In this document: in pieces, positions 8,867 through 18,775 of the stretch
How positions within the stretch are numbered: the first letter of the stretch is position 1
Layout: each line of letters starts with the position of its first letter
Assembly: GCF_943181415.1 (NCBI RefSeq)
Contig: NZ_CALPBZ010000001.1
Location: forward strand, 1,054,001-1,118,000
Source of the DNA: Microbacterium sp. Marseille-Q6648
GTDB lineage: Bacteria > Actinomycetota > Actinomycetes > Actinomycetales > Microbacteriaceae
Direction: 5' to 3'
DNA: 64,000 nucleotides
The notes under the pieces: generated by a model
Told to the model about the DNA's origin: nothing
What the model saw: only the letters and a program-made list of their open reading frames with translations
The model's database searches: none
Position numbers and translations under genes: made by a program

Positions 8867-10137
8867 GCAGCAACGCGACCCGGACCGAGGCGGCGCCCGA
8901 TCCCGTCGCGAGCGACCTCATCGGCAGCGGCGTCGAAGGCGGTCTGGTCGATCAGATCCGCGCGTGGTGGCAGCGCGTGCGCAGCGGCGACATGGGCGCA
9001 CTCCCCGCCATCGGCGGTCTCGTCGTCCTCAGCCTGCTGTTCTCGGTGCTCAGCCCGTTCTTCCTCACCGAGCGGAACTTCGCGAACCTGCTGAACCAGG
9101 CCGCCACGCTGGTGGTCCTCGGCATGGCGCTCGTGTTCGTGCTGCTCCTGGGCGAGATCGACCTGTCCGCCGGCGTCACCGGCGGCGTGGGCATGGCGCT
9201 GTTCGTCGTGCTCAACGCGCAGTTCGGCATCGCGTGGCCGCTGGCCCTCCTCCTCGGGTTCGGGTTCGGCTTCCTCATCGGCGCGCTCATAGGCTTCTTC
9301 GTCGCGAGGGTCGGCATCCCGTCGTTCGTCGTCACGTTGGGTCTGTTCCTCGGTCTCCAGGGGCTGGCGCTGGTCATCATCGGTCCCGGCGGCCTGTTCC
9401 GGGTCGAGGTGCCCGAGCTCATCGCGCTGCAGAACGGCAACCTGCCCGTCTGGGGAGGCTGGCTCATGCTCGCGATCATGCTCGCGGTCTCGGCCGGCAC
9501 GTCCTTCTGGGACCGCGCGCGGCGCACCCGCGCCGGCGTGCCCAACCGCGCGATCTCGCTGGTGTTCATCAAACTCGCCGTCATCGCCGTCATCGGCGGC
9601 GCCGTGGTGTTCATCCTCAACCAGGACCGCGGCCAGTCGGTCAACGCGGTGCAGGGCGTGCCGAACGTCGTGCCGATCGTCCTGGTGATCCTGTGGATCG
9701 GCACGTTTGCTCTGGACCGCACGAAGTTCGGTCGCTACATCTACGCGATCGGCGGCAACGCCGAAGCGGCGCGGCGATCCGGCGTGAAGGTCCGCTGGAT
9801 CAAGTGGTGGGCGTTCGTCATCTGCTCGAGTCTGGCGGTCTTCTCGGCACTGCTCAGCGTCTCGCGGGTCGGATCGGTCGATGCCACCGTCGGCCGGGAC
9901 ATCGTGCTGAGCGGTGTCGCCGCCGCTGTCGTCGGCGGGGTGAGCCTCTTCGGCGGGCGCGGCCGGCTGATCCACGCGGCCATCGGTGCCCTCGTGATCG
10001 CGGTCATCACCAACGGCCTGGGTCTGCTGAACCTGCCGGCGGGCATCAACCTGCTCGTCACCGGCGGCGTGCTGATCCTCGCGGCCACGGTCGATGCGCT
10101 GTCGCGGCTGCGCTCGGGCGGCGGTTCGAGAACCTAG
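8863..10137 (+). CDS. Sugar ABC transporter permease, system 2
   Basis: A 424-residue CUT2-type permease paralogous to the one at 5404. It has GEIDLSAG in an early membrane-proximal loop, FGGRGR near the C-terminus and the same positively charged cytoplasmic insertion around residues 215-230. The N-terminal 45 residues are cytoplasmic, followed by about ten hydrophobic segments. The start is the ATG overlapping the ATPase stop. The gene is convergent with the ligase gene and is separated from it by a hairpin. With genes at 6892 and 8060 it forms a complete transporter. Confidence 0.88.
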   Translation: MSSNATRTEAAPDPVASDLIGSGVEGGLVDQIRAWWQRVRSGDMGALPAIGGLVVLSLLFSVLSPFFLTERNFANLLNQAATLVVLGMALVFVLLLGEIDLSAGVTGGVGMALFVVLNAQFGIAWPLALLLGFGFGFLIGALIGFFVARVGIPSFVVTLGLFLGLQGLALVIIGPGGLFRVEVPELIALQNGNLPVWGGWLMLAIMLAVSAGTSFWDRARRTRAGVPNRAISLVFIKLAVIAVIGGAVVFILNQDRGQSVNAVQGVPNVVPIVLVILWIGTFALDRTKFGRYIYAIGGNAEAARRSGVKVRWIKWWAFVICSSLAVFSALLSVSRVGSVDATVGRDIVLSGVAAAVVGGVSLFGGRGRLIHAAIGALVIAVITNGLGLLNLPAGINLLVTGGVLILAATVDALSRLRSGGGSRT

Positions 10138-10154
10138 CCGCACAGCTGGGATCT

Positions 10155-10189
10155 GAGGGCGCCGCGTGGTCGATCCGCGCGGCGCCTTC
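10155..10189. terminator. Bidirectional hairpin between convergent genes
   Basis: GGCGCCGCG (10158-10166) pairs with CGCGGCGCC (10178-10186) around an 11-nt loop. It lies between the permease stop and the stop of the convergent ligase gene; no long U-tract on either strand. Confidence 0.5.
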
Positions 10190-11711
10190 AGCGCAGCAGG
10201 TCTCGGAGCGCCCCGATGTCGTCCGCCTCGGCGGGTGACTTGTCGGGGCGGTAGCCCTTGACACGCGCGAAGCGCAGAGCGACGCCGCCCGGGTAGCGCG
10301 TCGATCGCTGGACGCCGTCGATCGCGATCTCGACCACGGTCTCGGGTCGCACGTGGACGGCGGACGCGGTGCGGTGCGTCTCGATCTCCGGAAAGTACGC
10401 CGTCTGCCAGCGGAGCAGATCGTCGGTGAGGCCCTTGAAGGTCTTCCCGACCATCACGAATCCGCCGGCAGGACCGAACTCCCCCGCCGCGTCGCGGGCG
10501 CCCAGGTGCAGGTTCGACAGCATGCCGGTGCGCCGTCCCGAGCCCGGCTCGACCGCCAGGACGACGAGGTCGAAGGTCAGCACCGGTTTGACCTTCAACC
10601 ACGACGACCCCCGGCGACCGGCGGCATAGAGCGAGTCGACGCTCTTGACCATCACCCCCTCGTGCCCGGCGGCGAGCGCCTCGCGCGAGAGCGCTTCGGC
10701 CTGATCGGGGTCGTCGGTGATGATTCCCGGCACCATGCGGTCGCCGACGAGGCCCGCGAGCACCTCGCGCCGGACGCTGAGGGGCTCGTCGATGAGGTCG
10801 CGACCGTCGGCGTGCAGCACATCGAAGAACCACGGGCGCAGCACCACCGCAGCCGCGGTGTCCGACCCGAACCGCGCCATCGTGTCCTGGAACGGACGAG
10901 GGCCGCCGTCCTCGTCGAGGGCGAGCGTCTCGCCGTCGAGGATCACCGGGTCGGCCGCAAGGGCGCGCACCGCCTCGACGATCTCGGGCACGCGGTGGGT
11001 GATGTCGGCGAGACTGCGCGTGTACACGCTCACGTCGTCACCCCGGCGGTGCACCTGGATCCGCGCACCGTCGAGCTTGTACTCCACCGCCGCGGCGACG
11101 CCGAGCGTGCGCACCGCGTCTGCCGCCGATCCCGCGGTCGAGGCGAGCATGGGCAGCACCGGCGTGCCGACCTCGAGCCCCAAGGCGGCGAGCTCGTCGG
11201 CGGTCCCCGTGAGCGCGAGCGCGGCCGTCCGGCCGAGGTCGCCCGACAGCATCGCGGCCCGTCTCACGACGGCGGCGGGTCGGTCGGCGGCGGCGGCCAC
11301 GGCGTCGAGCACGACGCCCTCGAGGGCGCCGGTGCGCAGCTCGCCGAGCATCACGCGGGTGAGCAGCTCCCACTCCGCCGCCGTCGATCGTGCCGCGAGC
11401 GCCTCGAGCTCGTTCCGTCGCACGCCCGCGGACCCGGCGCCTGAAGCTTCGGCGAGACGGGTGAGTGCGGCGTCCACATCGAGGATCGTCAGAGCGGATG
11501 CCGCCGCGTGCGCGGTCTCGACGCTGCCCAGCCCGCGCCAGCCGACTCCGAGCCGGCCCTGCCGGGGTTTGGCGAGCAGCAGACCGACGGCGACCGGGAT
11601 CTCGGACGGCGTCATCGCGCCCAGGAGGGCCGCGAGCGCCTCGACCTTGCCGCGGCGCTCGCGGGTGGCGGCGACCTCCTCGGTCGCCCGCAGCAGGTCG
11701 GCGAGCATCAT
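10188..11711 (-). CDS. ATP-dependent DNA ligase (LigB-type)
   Basis: A 507-residue ligase matching the length of actinobacterial LigB. The nucleotidyl-transferase motif I is E-Y-K-L-D-G with K212 as the AMP-accepting lysine. Upstream lies an alpha-helical DNA-binding domain and downstream an OB-fold domain with WLKVKP as motif V. It seals nicks using ATP and is accessory to the essential NAD ligase LigA. Two tandem ATG codons exist; the first (11711) overlaps the stop of the DoxX gene as ATGA, so the two are coupled on the minus strand. Confidence 0.92.
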   Translation of the reverse strand: MMLADLLRATEEVAATRERRGKVEALAALLGAMTPSEIPVAVGLLLAKPRQGRLGVGWRGLGSVETAHAAASALTILDVDAALTRLAEASGAGSAGVRRNELEALAARSTAAEWELLTRVMLGELRTGALEGVVLDAVAAAADRPAAVVRRAAMLSGDLGRTAALALTGTADELAALGLEVGTPVLPMLASTAGSAADAVRTLGVAAAVEYKLDGARIQVHRRGDDVSVYTRSLADITHRVPEIVEAVRALAADPVILDGETLALDEDGGPRPFQDTMARFGSDTAAAVVLRPWFFDVLHADGRDLIDEPLSVRREVLAGLVGDRMVPGIITDDPDQAEALSREALAAGHEGVMVKSVDSLYAAGRRGSSWLKVKPVLTFDLVVLAVEPGSGRRTGMLSNLHLGARDAAGEFGPAGGFVMVGKTFKGLTDDLLRWQTAYFPEIETHRTASAVHVRPETVVEIAIDGVQRSTRYPGGVALRFARVKGYRPDKSPAEADDIGALRDLLR

Positions 11712-12163
11712 GGCCGCATCCTCCCCCGGGGCTCCGACACCGGCCTCGTGCACCACAGCGCCCAGGCCACCAGGACCGGTTGAAGCAGCAGGCGGACGAA
11801 CCGCGCGCGGTCGGTGCGCATGAGGGGTGCGTCCCGGCCGGTGCGCCACTGGTGGACGTTGCCCGGGAAGACGGCGACGAAGAAGCCCGCGACGACCGCG
11901 CCGACCCGCGCGCGGTCGCGGGGCAGCACCGCCAGCGCGGCGGCGAGCATGAGCTCCACCGCCCCCGAGGCCACGACGATCATGTCCTTGTCCGTGCGCA
12001 GCATCCGCGTGGCCCAGTCCGGCACGACGATGCGGTAGCCGCGGCGTCCCCACGTCAGGTGGCTCGCCCCGGCCGCGCCCAGCAGGGCGACGAGCGCCCA
12101 GCGCGCGATCGTCTGCGGAATCGTCCCTGCGCGTCGGGCGCGCTGTCGTCGGCCGCTTCTCAT
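11708..12163 (-). CDS. DoxX-like membrane protein
   Basis: A 151-residue protein with four hydrophobic segments after a basic N-terminus. It matches the small DoxX/SURF4-like family: the segments GAAGASHLTWGRR, VPDWATRM and FPGNVHQW recur in the paralogue at 16873. The function of this subgroup is unknown; DoxX proteins are sometimes linked to redox stress. The start at 12163 is chosen as the ATG nearest the first basic stretch. It overlaps the ligase start by 4 nt. It is divergent from the fusion gene at 12250. Confidence 0.7.
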   Translation of the reverse strand: MRSGRRQRARRAGTIPQTIARWALVALLGAAGASHLTWGRRGYRIVVPDWATRMLRTDKDMIVVASGAVELMLAAALAVLPRDRARVGAVVAGFFVAVFPGNVHQWRTGRDAPLMRTDRARFVRLLLQPVLVAWALWCTRPVSEPRGRMRP

Positions 12164-12249
12164 CCCTCGAGCATGCCTCACCGCGCACCCCGCTCGGCCC
12201 GTCGGCGGGCGATACTCTCGTCCCAGCCCGGAAGGAGATCCGCACCCGC

Positions 12250-15171
12250 ATGTCCGACACCTCGCCAGGCCCCGGCGGCAGCGTCCGGCCTCTCGTCCAG
12301 CCCGCGCCACCAGCCATCAGCGCCGCGGATGCCGCGCGCATCGCCGAGGACGGGTGGGGCATCGCCGGGTCCGCCCGCGCGTTGGGCAGCCACCAGGACC
12401 GCAACTTCCTGCTCACGCGTCCCGACGGCCCGGACCTGCTCCTGAAGATCGCCAACCCCAGCGTCACGCGAGCCGAGACCGAGGCGCAGTCGTCGGCGGC
12501 GGCCCTGATCGCCGACCGCTGCGGTGTGCGGGCGCCCCGCGCCCTCCCCCTCGCCGACGGCGACGGCGGGTCGACGCTCGCCGTCGCGGTGCACGGCGTC
12601 ACCATGCACGCCCGCCTGCTGGACTTCCTCCACGGTGAGACGCTCACCGGCCATCTCTCGATCCCCGTCGTTCGACGGATGGGACGGCTGGCCGCGCAGA
12701 TCGCCGGCGCGCTCGAGTCCCTCGACGCCCCAGGCGCCGAGCGCACGCACCAGTGGGACCTGCGGCATGCGCCGACGGCGCTCGCCGCCACCCTGCCGCA
12801 CGTCGCCGACGCCGGCGACCGACGCCGGCTCGCCGACACCTCGGCAGCGGCGTGGGCGGCCGTGGAGGCCGTCGCCGACGACCTGCCGGTGCAGTGGATC
12901 CACGGCGACCTCACCGACGACAACGTCGTCGCGTCGGATCCCGTCTCGCGCATGCCCGACGGGGTCATCGATCTGGGCGACCTCAACCGCACGTGGGCGA
13001 TCGGCGAGCTCGCGATCACGGTGTCGTCCCTGCTGCACCACCCCGGCGGCGGACTCGTGCCGGCGATGCAGGCCGTATCGGCCTACGCCGCCGAGCGACC
13101 GATCACGGATGCCGAGGCGCGCGCGCTCTGGCCGCTGGTGGTCGTGCGCGCAGCGACTCTGGTCGCGAGCGCCCACCACGTGCTCGCCACCGACCCCGGG
13201 AACGCCTACGCGGCTGAGAACCTGTCGCACGAGCAGCTCATCTTCGCCCACGCCGTGTCGCTGCCCCTGCCGGTCGCGACCGCGCTCGTGCAGCGCGCGG
13301 CAGGGCACGAAGCGCCGCCCGCTGCGCTTCCGGCGGCTCGTCCGCTGATCGACATCGACGAGATGACCACCGTCGACCTCTCGCCGACGAGTCCCGCGCT
13401 CGACGGCGCCCTGGATGATGCGTTCCTTCGCGGCGGGCGGTGGTTCGCCGCATCCATCGAAGACGATGTCTTCGACGCGACGACCGGCGCCGTCGCGGCG
13501 GCCCGGTTCGGCGAGGCCCGACTCACGCGGTCTCAGCCGCACCAGGTCGAAGAGCCGGCTAACGTCGCCCTCGGCGTCGAGCTGCGCCTGCGCGAGGAGA
13601 CCGGCCTGCGCGCGCCCTGGGCCGGTCGGATCGCGCGGACGCCGGACGGTCTCGTCCTGCACGGCGAGGACGTCGACCTGCGAGCCGACGGGTGCGTGCC
13701 CGCGCCCGAGGACACCGTCGCCGCCGGCGACGTCCTCGGCACCGCGACCGGGCGGGTATGGGTGCAGGCGACCCGACCCGGCGTCGAAGCGCCGCCGTTC
13801 GTGCCCGCATCGCTCGCCGATGCGTGGCGCAGCGTCGTCGCCGACCCGGGCCCGCTCCTCCCCGGGCTCGCGCCGCTGCCGGCGCGGGCGGACGCCGAGA
13901 CGCTCCGCGCCCGCCGGGACGCCGCCCTTGCCGACGTGCAGGAGCACTACTACGACGACCCTCCGGTGATCGTGCGCGGGTGGCGCGAGCACCTCATCGA
14001 CGCGGAGGGGCGGGTCTACCTCGACACGCTCAACAACGTCACGTCTGTCGGTCACGCCCACCCCCGTGTGGTCGAGGCGGCGAGCCGTCAGTGGCGGCTG
14101 CTCAACACGAACTCCCGCTTCCACTACCCCGGCATCGTGGAGTTCGCCGAGCGGCTGGCGGGGCTTCTTCCCGACCCGCTCGACACGGTGTTCCTCGTCA
14201 ACAGCGGCTCCGAGGCGGTCGACCTCGCGCTGCGTCTGGGTCAGGTCTGGTCGGGTCGCACGGACGTCCTCGCCGTCCGCGAGGCGTATCACGGCTGGAC
14301 CTACCTCACCGACGCCGTCTCGACCTCGATCGCCGACAACCCGGCCGCCCTCGAGACCCGGCCCGCGTGGGTGCACACCGTGCCCGCGCCTCATCCGCAG
14401 CGCGGAGCCCACGCCGAGGACCCCTCGGCCTATGCGCGCGAGGCGGTCGCCGAGGTGGAGCGACTGGCCACCGTCGGCACGCCCGTCGGTGCGGTCGTCG
14501 CCGAGGCGATCTTCGGCAACGCGGGCGGGGTCCTCCTCCCCGACGGCTACCTCGACGCCGTCTACCGCGCCGTCCGCGCGCACGGCGGGCTCGCGATCGC
14601 CGACGAGGTGCAGGTCGGCTACGGGCGCCTGGGCGAGTGGTTCTGGGGGTTCCAACAGCAGGGCGTCGTTCCCGACGTGGTCGCCGTCGCCAAGGCGATG
14701 GGTAACGGCCAGCCTCTCGGAGCCGTCATCACCACGCGCGAGATCGCCGCGCGGTACCGCGACGGCGGCTACTTCTTCTCGTCCGCGGGCGGCAGCCCGG
14801 TCTCGTGCGCGGTGGGCCTGGCCGTCCTCGACGTCATCCGCGACGAGCATCTGGACCGCAACGCTCGCGAGGTCGGCGACCGGCTGCGTCGGCGGCTGCT
14901 CGACCTGGGGTCGCGGCATCCGATTCTCGCGACCGTCCACGGCGCGGGCTTCTATCTCGGGCCGGAGTTCGTCCGCGACCGCGCGACGTGGGAGCCCGCG
15001 ACCGCCGAGACGGCGGCGATCTGCCGACGGCTTCGGGACCTCGGGGTGATCGCCCAGCCGACCGGCGACCACCAGAACATCCTGAAGATCAAGCCCCCCA
15101 TGTGCTTCGACGACGCCAGCGCCGACGCCCTCGTGTCAGCGCTCGACCGCGTGCTCACCGAGGGATGGTGA
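12250..15171 (+). CDS. Tri-domain fusion: APH-type kinase, M23-like domain, class III aminotransferase
   Basis: A 973-residue protein. Residues about 30-350 are an aminoglycoside phosphotransferase/choline-kinase fold with the catalytic loop HGDLTDDN near 218-225. Residues about 440-540 resemble a degenerate M23/lipoyl-like beta domain (RAPWAGRI, LGTATGRVWVQ). Residues about 565-973 are a fold-type I class III aminotransferase with Asp785 in DEVQ and the PLP lysine K815. The pairing recalls the vertebrate hydroxylysine kinase and phospho-lyase, so a two-step route is plausible: phosphorylate an amino alcohol, then eliminate phosphate or transaminate. Ribosome site AAGGAGAT precedes the ATG by about 9 nt. 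Domain calls are firm; substrate is inference. Confidence 0.85.
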   Translation: MSDTSPGPGGSVRPLVQPAPPAISAADAARIAEDGWGIAGSARALGSHQDRNFLLTRPDGPDLLLKIANPSVTRAETEAQSSAAALIADRCGVRAPRALPLADGDGGSTLAVAVHGVTMHARLLDFLHGETLTGHLSIPVVRRMGRLAAQIAGALESLDAPGAERTHQWDLRHAPTALAATLPHVADAGDRRRLADTSAAAWAAVEAVADDLPVQWIHGDLTDDNVVASDPVSRMPDGVIDLGDLNRTWAIGELAITVSSLLHHPGGGLVPAMQAVSAYAAERPITDAEARALWPLVVVRAATLVASAHHVLATDPGNAYAAENLSHEQLIFAHAVSLPLPVATALVQRAAGHEAPPAALPAARPLIDIDEMTTVDLSPTSPALDGALDDAFLRGGRWFAASIEDDVFDATTGAVAAARFGEARLTRSQPHQVEEPANVALGVELRLREETGLRAPWAGRIARTPDGLVLHGEDVDLRADGCVPAPEDTVAAGDVLGTATGRVWVQATRPGVEAPPFVPASLADAWRSVVADPGPLLPGLAPLPARADAETLRARRDAALADVQEHYYDDPPVIVRGWREHLIDAEGRVYLDTLNNVTSVGHAHPRVVEAASRQWRLLNTNSRFHYPGIVEFAERLAGLLPDPLDTVFLVNSGSEAVDLALRLGQVWSGRTDVLAVREAYHGWTYLTDAVSTSIADNPAALETRPAWVHTVPAPHPQRGAHAEDPSAYAREAVAEVERLATVGTPVGAVVAEAIFGNAGGVLLPDGYLDAVYRAVRAHGGLAIADEVQVGYGRLGEWFWGFQQQGVVPDVVAVAKAMGNGQPLGAVITTREIAARYRDGGYFFSSAGGSPVSCAVGLAVLDVIRDEHLDRNAREVGDRLRRRLLDLGSRHPILATVHGAGFYLGPEFVRDRATWEPATAETAAICRRLRDLGVIAQPTGDHQNILKIKPPMCFDDASADALVSALDRVLTEGW

Positions 15172-15177
15172 CCGGGG

Positions 15178-15642
15178 TCAGTCACGACCGCCCGGCGGCC
15201 CGACGATGAGCAGGACGACGAACAGGGTCGCCACCGCCAGGACGATCAGCGCCGCGAGCACCCACGGGCGGTGCAGGAACCAGCGCATGAGCCGGTCGTG
15301 CCACGCGGCGTCGCGCGGATCGGCCGTCGGCTCGAGGCGCCAGGGTCCGGCGAGGCGGCCGCTGCGGTGCAGCCACACCTCGGTGGGGATGGTCGCGTAC
15401 GGGATGACGGCGCTGCCGATCGCGACGATCGCCGGCCCCGCGCCCCAGCGCTGATTCTTCGCCACGAGGATCGCGGTGGCGCCGTAGGCGAGGAAGACGA
15501 ATCCGTGGATGCCGCCACCCACCGTCACGGCGACGGCGAGGTCGGCCGTCGCGCGCAGGATGAGGCCGCCGATGAGCAGCGTCCACGAGATCGCCTCGGC
15601 GATCGCCAGCGTGCGGAACAGGGTCAGGGGCGTGCGGAACAC
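15178..15642 (-). CDS. DUF3817-type integral membrane protein
   Basis: A 154-residue protein with a first helix beginning FRTLAIAEAISWTLLIGG, two further helices and a last helix near residues 128-148. The N-terminal part fits the DUF3817 family, widespread in actinobacteria and of unknown function. It is convergent with the fusion gene, with only 6 nt between the stops. The promoter region is shared with the divergent methyltransferase gene. Confidence 0.75.
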   Translation of the reverse strand: MFRTPLTLFRTLAIAEAISWTLLIGGLILRATADLAVAVTVGGGIHGFVFLAYGATAILVAKNQRWGAGPAIVAIGSAVIPYATIPTEVWLHRSGRLAGPWRLEPTADPRDAAWHDRLMRWFLHRPWVLAALIVLAVATLFVVLLIVGPPGGRD

Positions 15643-15732
15643 CGGTCTCCTCGGGTCGGGATCTCCAGCCTAAACGCGCGTGCGGGCCGGCCCGTCCGGA
15701 CGCCCCCGTCCGGCGTCGACGGCGCGGCGGTC

Positions 15733-15747
15733 TAGCGTGGGTGGGTG
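15733..15747 (+). promoter_or_regulatory. -10 element TAGCGT, leaderless GTG start
   Basis: TAGCGT at 15733-15738 precedes the GTG at 15745 by 6 nt, with no Shine-Dalgarno; supports the chosen start of the methyltransferase. Confidence 0.6.
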
Positions 15748-16854
15748 GACTTCCCCTTCGAGACCCTGCGACGTCGACCCGATGTCGAGGGGCCCGACCT
15801 GGTCGCCGTCGACGCGGCGGATCGCCTCATCCTCGACGTCTCGACGGGCGCCCGGGACGGTGTCGCCGCGCGGCGGATCGCCGTCATCGGCGACACGTAC
15901 GGCGCACTCACGCTCGCGGCGTCCGCCTCGGCCAGCGGACCCGTGCGGGTGCACCAGGACTCGATCGTGGGCGAGCGCGCGCTGGCGGCCAATGCCGCCG
16001 ACCTCGGCATGCCCGGCGCGGCCCTGCCCCGCCCGCTCGACGCCACGGCCGTCGAGGGCGCGCGCGTCGTGCTGCTGCGCCTGCCGCGCTCACTCGACGC
16101 CCTCGACGACATCGCGGGCCTCATCGCCCGTCACGCCGACCGCGACGTCCGGGTGTTCGCGGGCGGCCGCATCAAGCACATGTCGCTCGGCATGAACGAC
16201 GTGCTGCGCCGGCACTTCGCGCGGGTAGACGTCACGCACGCCCGGCAGAAGTCGCGGGTTCTCATCGCCACGGGCCCCGGCGAGGGCGCGGATCCGCAGC
16301 CGCGGCGCGCGACCGAGGACGGTCTTGTGGTGTGCGCGTACGGCGGCGTATTCGCCGGTGCCGGGATAGACATCGGCACCCGCCTCCTGCTCGCGCACCT
16401 GCCGCCCACCGTGCCCGCCGACGTGCCCGCCGTCGACCTGGCATGCGGCACCGGCGTGATCGCGGCGGCTCTGGCGTCGCGGCATCCGCTGCTTCGCGTG
16501 CATGCGGCCGACGTGTCGGCCGCGGCAGTCGCTTCCGCGCGCGCCACAGCCGAAGCCAACGGCGTCGCGGAGCGCGTGCGGGTGGTGCGCGAGGACGGCC
16601 TCGAGAGCATGGCCGAGGCGAGCGCGGGCTTCGTCGCCCTGAACCCGCCCTTCCACAGCGGCGCCGCCGTCACTGGCGATCTCGCCCCCCGGCTCTTCGC
16701 CGACGCCGCCCGCGTACTGCGCCCCGGCGGCGAGCTGTGGACGGTGTGGAACTCGCCGTTGCGCTACCGCACCGCCCTCGAGCAGCTGGTCGGACCCACG
16801 CGGCAGATCGCCCGTAACGCCAAGTTCACCGTCACGGCGTCGACGCGTCGCTGA
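15745..16854 (+). CDS. Class I SAM-dependent methyltransferase (RsmC/RlmG-like)
   Basis: A 369-residue enzyme with an N-terminal pseudo-methyltransferase half and a C-terminal catalytic half, the arrangement of RsmC/RlmG rRNA guanine-N2 methyltransferases. SAM motif I is DLACGTGVIAAAL, and the catalytic N-P-P-F loop lies near residue 300. The product would modify guanine N2 of rRNA. Starts at a GTG, probably leaderless. The exact rRNA position cannot be read from sequence. Confidence 0.85.
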   Translation: MDFPFETLRRRPDVEGPDLVAVDAADRLILDVSTGARDGVAARRIAVIGDTYGALTLAASASASGPVRVHQDSIVGERALAANAADLGMPGAALPRPLDATAVEGARVVLLRLPRSLDALDDIAGLIARHADRDVRVFAGGRIKHMSLGMNDVLRRHFARVDVTHARQKSRVLIATGPGEGADPQPRRATEDGLVVCAYGGVFAGAGIDIGTRLLLAHLPPTVPADVPAVDLACGTGVIAAALASRHPLLRVHAADVSAAAVASARATAEANGVAERVRVVREDGLESMAEASAGFVALNPPFHSGAAVTGDLAPRLFADAARVLRPGGELWTVWNSPLRYRTALEQLVGPTRQIARNAKFTVTASTRR

Positions 16855-16872
16855 CGACCGCGACGGGGAGGG

Positions 16873-17250
16873 TCAGCGCGTCGACCACCACGCCCACGCG
16901 ACGAGCACGGGCTGGAAGAAGAGCCGTCCGAGGCGCTTGCCGTCGGAGTCGAGCCCGAAGCCGTCCCGACGCTTCGCCCACTGCTCGATGTTGCCCGGGA
17001 AGATGGCGATGAAGAACGCGCTGAGGATCGCGCCGACCCGTCGCCGCGACCCGGGCAGGGCGATGAGCGCACCGCCGAGCATGGCCTCGACGACGCCCGA
17101 GGCGACGACGACGGCGTCCTTGTCGAGCGGAGACACGCGCGTGGTCCAGTCCGGCACCTGGGCCTGGAACTCCCGCCGAGCCCAGAACAGGTGGCTGATG
17201 CCGGCGAAGATCATGCTGAGACCCAGAGCCCACCGCGCGACGTTCCTCAT
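16873..17250 (-). CDS. DoxX-like membrane protein, second copy
   Basis: A 125-residue, four-helix protein paralogous to the one at 11708: shared elements are a helix with G.SHL.W.RR, VPDW.TR, an A-V-V-V-A-S-G segment and FPGN..QW. ATG at 17250 is preferred over an upstream in-frame TTG. It stands alone on the minus strand between a methyltransferase and a short hypothetical gene. Function unknown. Confidence 0.7.
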   Translation of the reverse strand: MRNVARWALGLSMIFAGISHLFWARREFQAQVPDWTTRVSPLDKDAVVVASGVVEAMLGGALIALPGSRRRVGAILSAFFIAIFPGNIEQWAKRRDGFGLDSDGKRLGRLFFQPVLVAWAWWSTR

Positions 17251-17306
17251 CGTTCCAGCCAACCACAGCGCGCGGACCCCCGGGTCGGGGCTGCGTCCCG
17301 GCGGGC

Positions 17307-17321
17307 TATCCTGCGGGGATG
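17307..17321 (+). promoter_or_regulatory. -10 element TATCCT, leaderless ATG start
   Basis: TATCCT at 17307-17312, 6 nt, then ATG at 17319. Supports the next small ORF as a transcribed gene. Confidence 0.55.
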
Positions 17322-17618
17322 GAAGACCTCGACGACGTCGCGCGGCAGCTCGAACGGCTCACGTCCGATCCGTTGGCGGATGCCGTCGCCGGCAGCATCC
17401 GCATTCTGTCGGCGTCTGAGCCCGGACCCCGCGGGCGCTATCAGGAGTGTCAGCTCGAGGTGCTGGCCGAGGGGCCCGGCGTCGAGCCGACACGGGTGTC
17501 GACGGCCGTCGTCACGACGCGACGTCACTGGCCGCGCGTGGGCGCGGTGCTGCCCGCGCGGGTCTCGGTGAGCGACCCTCGCGCGCTCGACGTGAACTGG
17601 GATGCGCTGGCGGACTGA
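17319..17618 (+). CDS. Hypothetical protein, 99 residues
   Basis: No family recognised. The protein begins MEDLDDVARQLERL and ends with a short VNWDALAD segment. Its centre alternates hydrophobic and charged residues, suggesting one small alpha/beta domain. No signal peptide or membrane helix is present. Support comes from the promoter spacing and from codon third positions rich in G/C. It is convergent with the nrdF operon tail. Confidence 0.6.
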   Translation: MEDLDDVARQLERLTSDPLADAVAGSIRILSASEPGPRGRYQECQLEVLAEGPGVEPTRVSTAVVTTRRHWPRVGAVLPARVSVSDPRALDVNWDALAD

Positions 17619-17652
17619 GCCGCCGGCGCATCCCCGTTCTCGATCGAACTCG

Positions 17653-17789
17653 TCAGTCGGAGCCCGAGGTGGGCGCGTCGCCCGCGTCGGCCGTGGACGT
17701 CTCGTCGGTGGTGACGGGGTCGTCGCTGTTGGCCTTGAACGGGTTGGTCTGCTTCCCACCCTTGCGCTCCGAGCCGGTGATGTCGGTCA

Positions 17790-17790
<1 letters not shown>
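17653..17790 (-). CDS. 45-residue coupled ORF at the end of the nrd operon
   Basis: Sequence MTDITGSERKGGKQTNPFKA starts it, followed by an acidic, Ser/Thr/Asp-rich tail ending TSGSD. The ATG shares its A with the nrdF stop (TGATG), so the ORF would be translated by the same ribosomes. No family recognised. The basic-then-acidic composition suggests a small disordered protein. The tight junction and absence of other genes in this gap support it as real. Confidence 0.55.
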
Positions 17791-18764
<974 letters not shown>

Positions 18765-18775
18765 TCACTCGGTTC

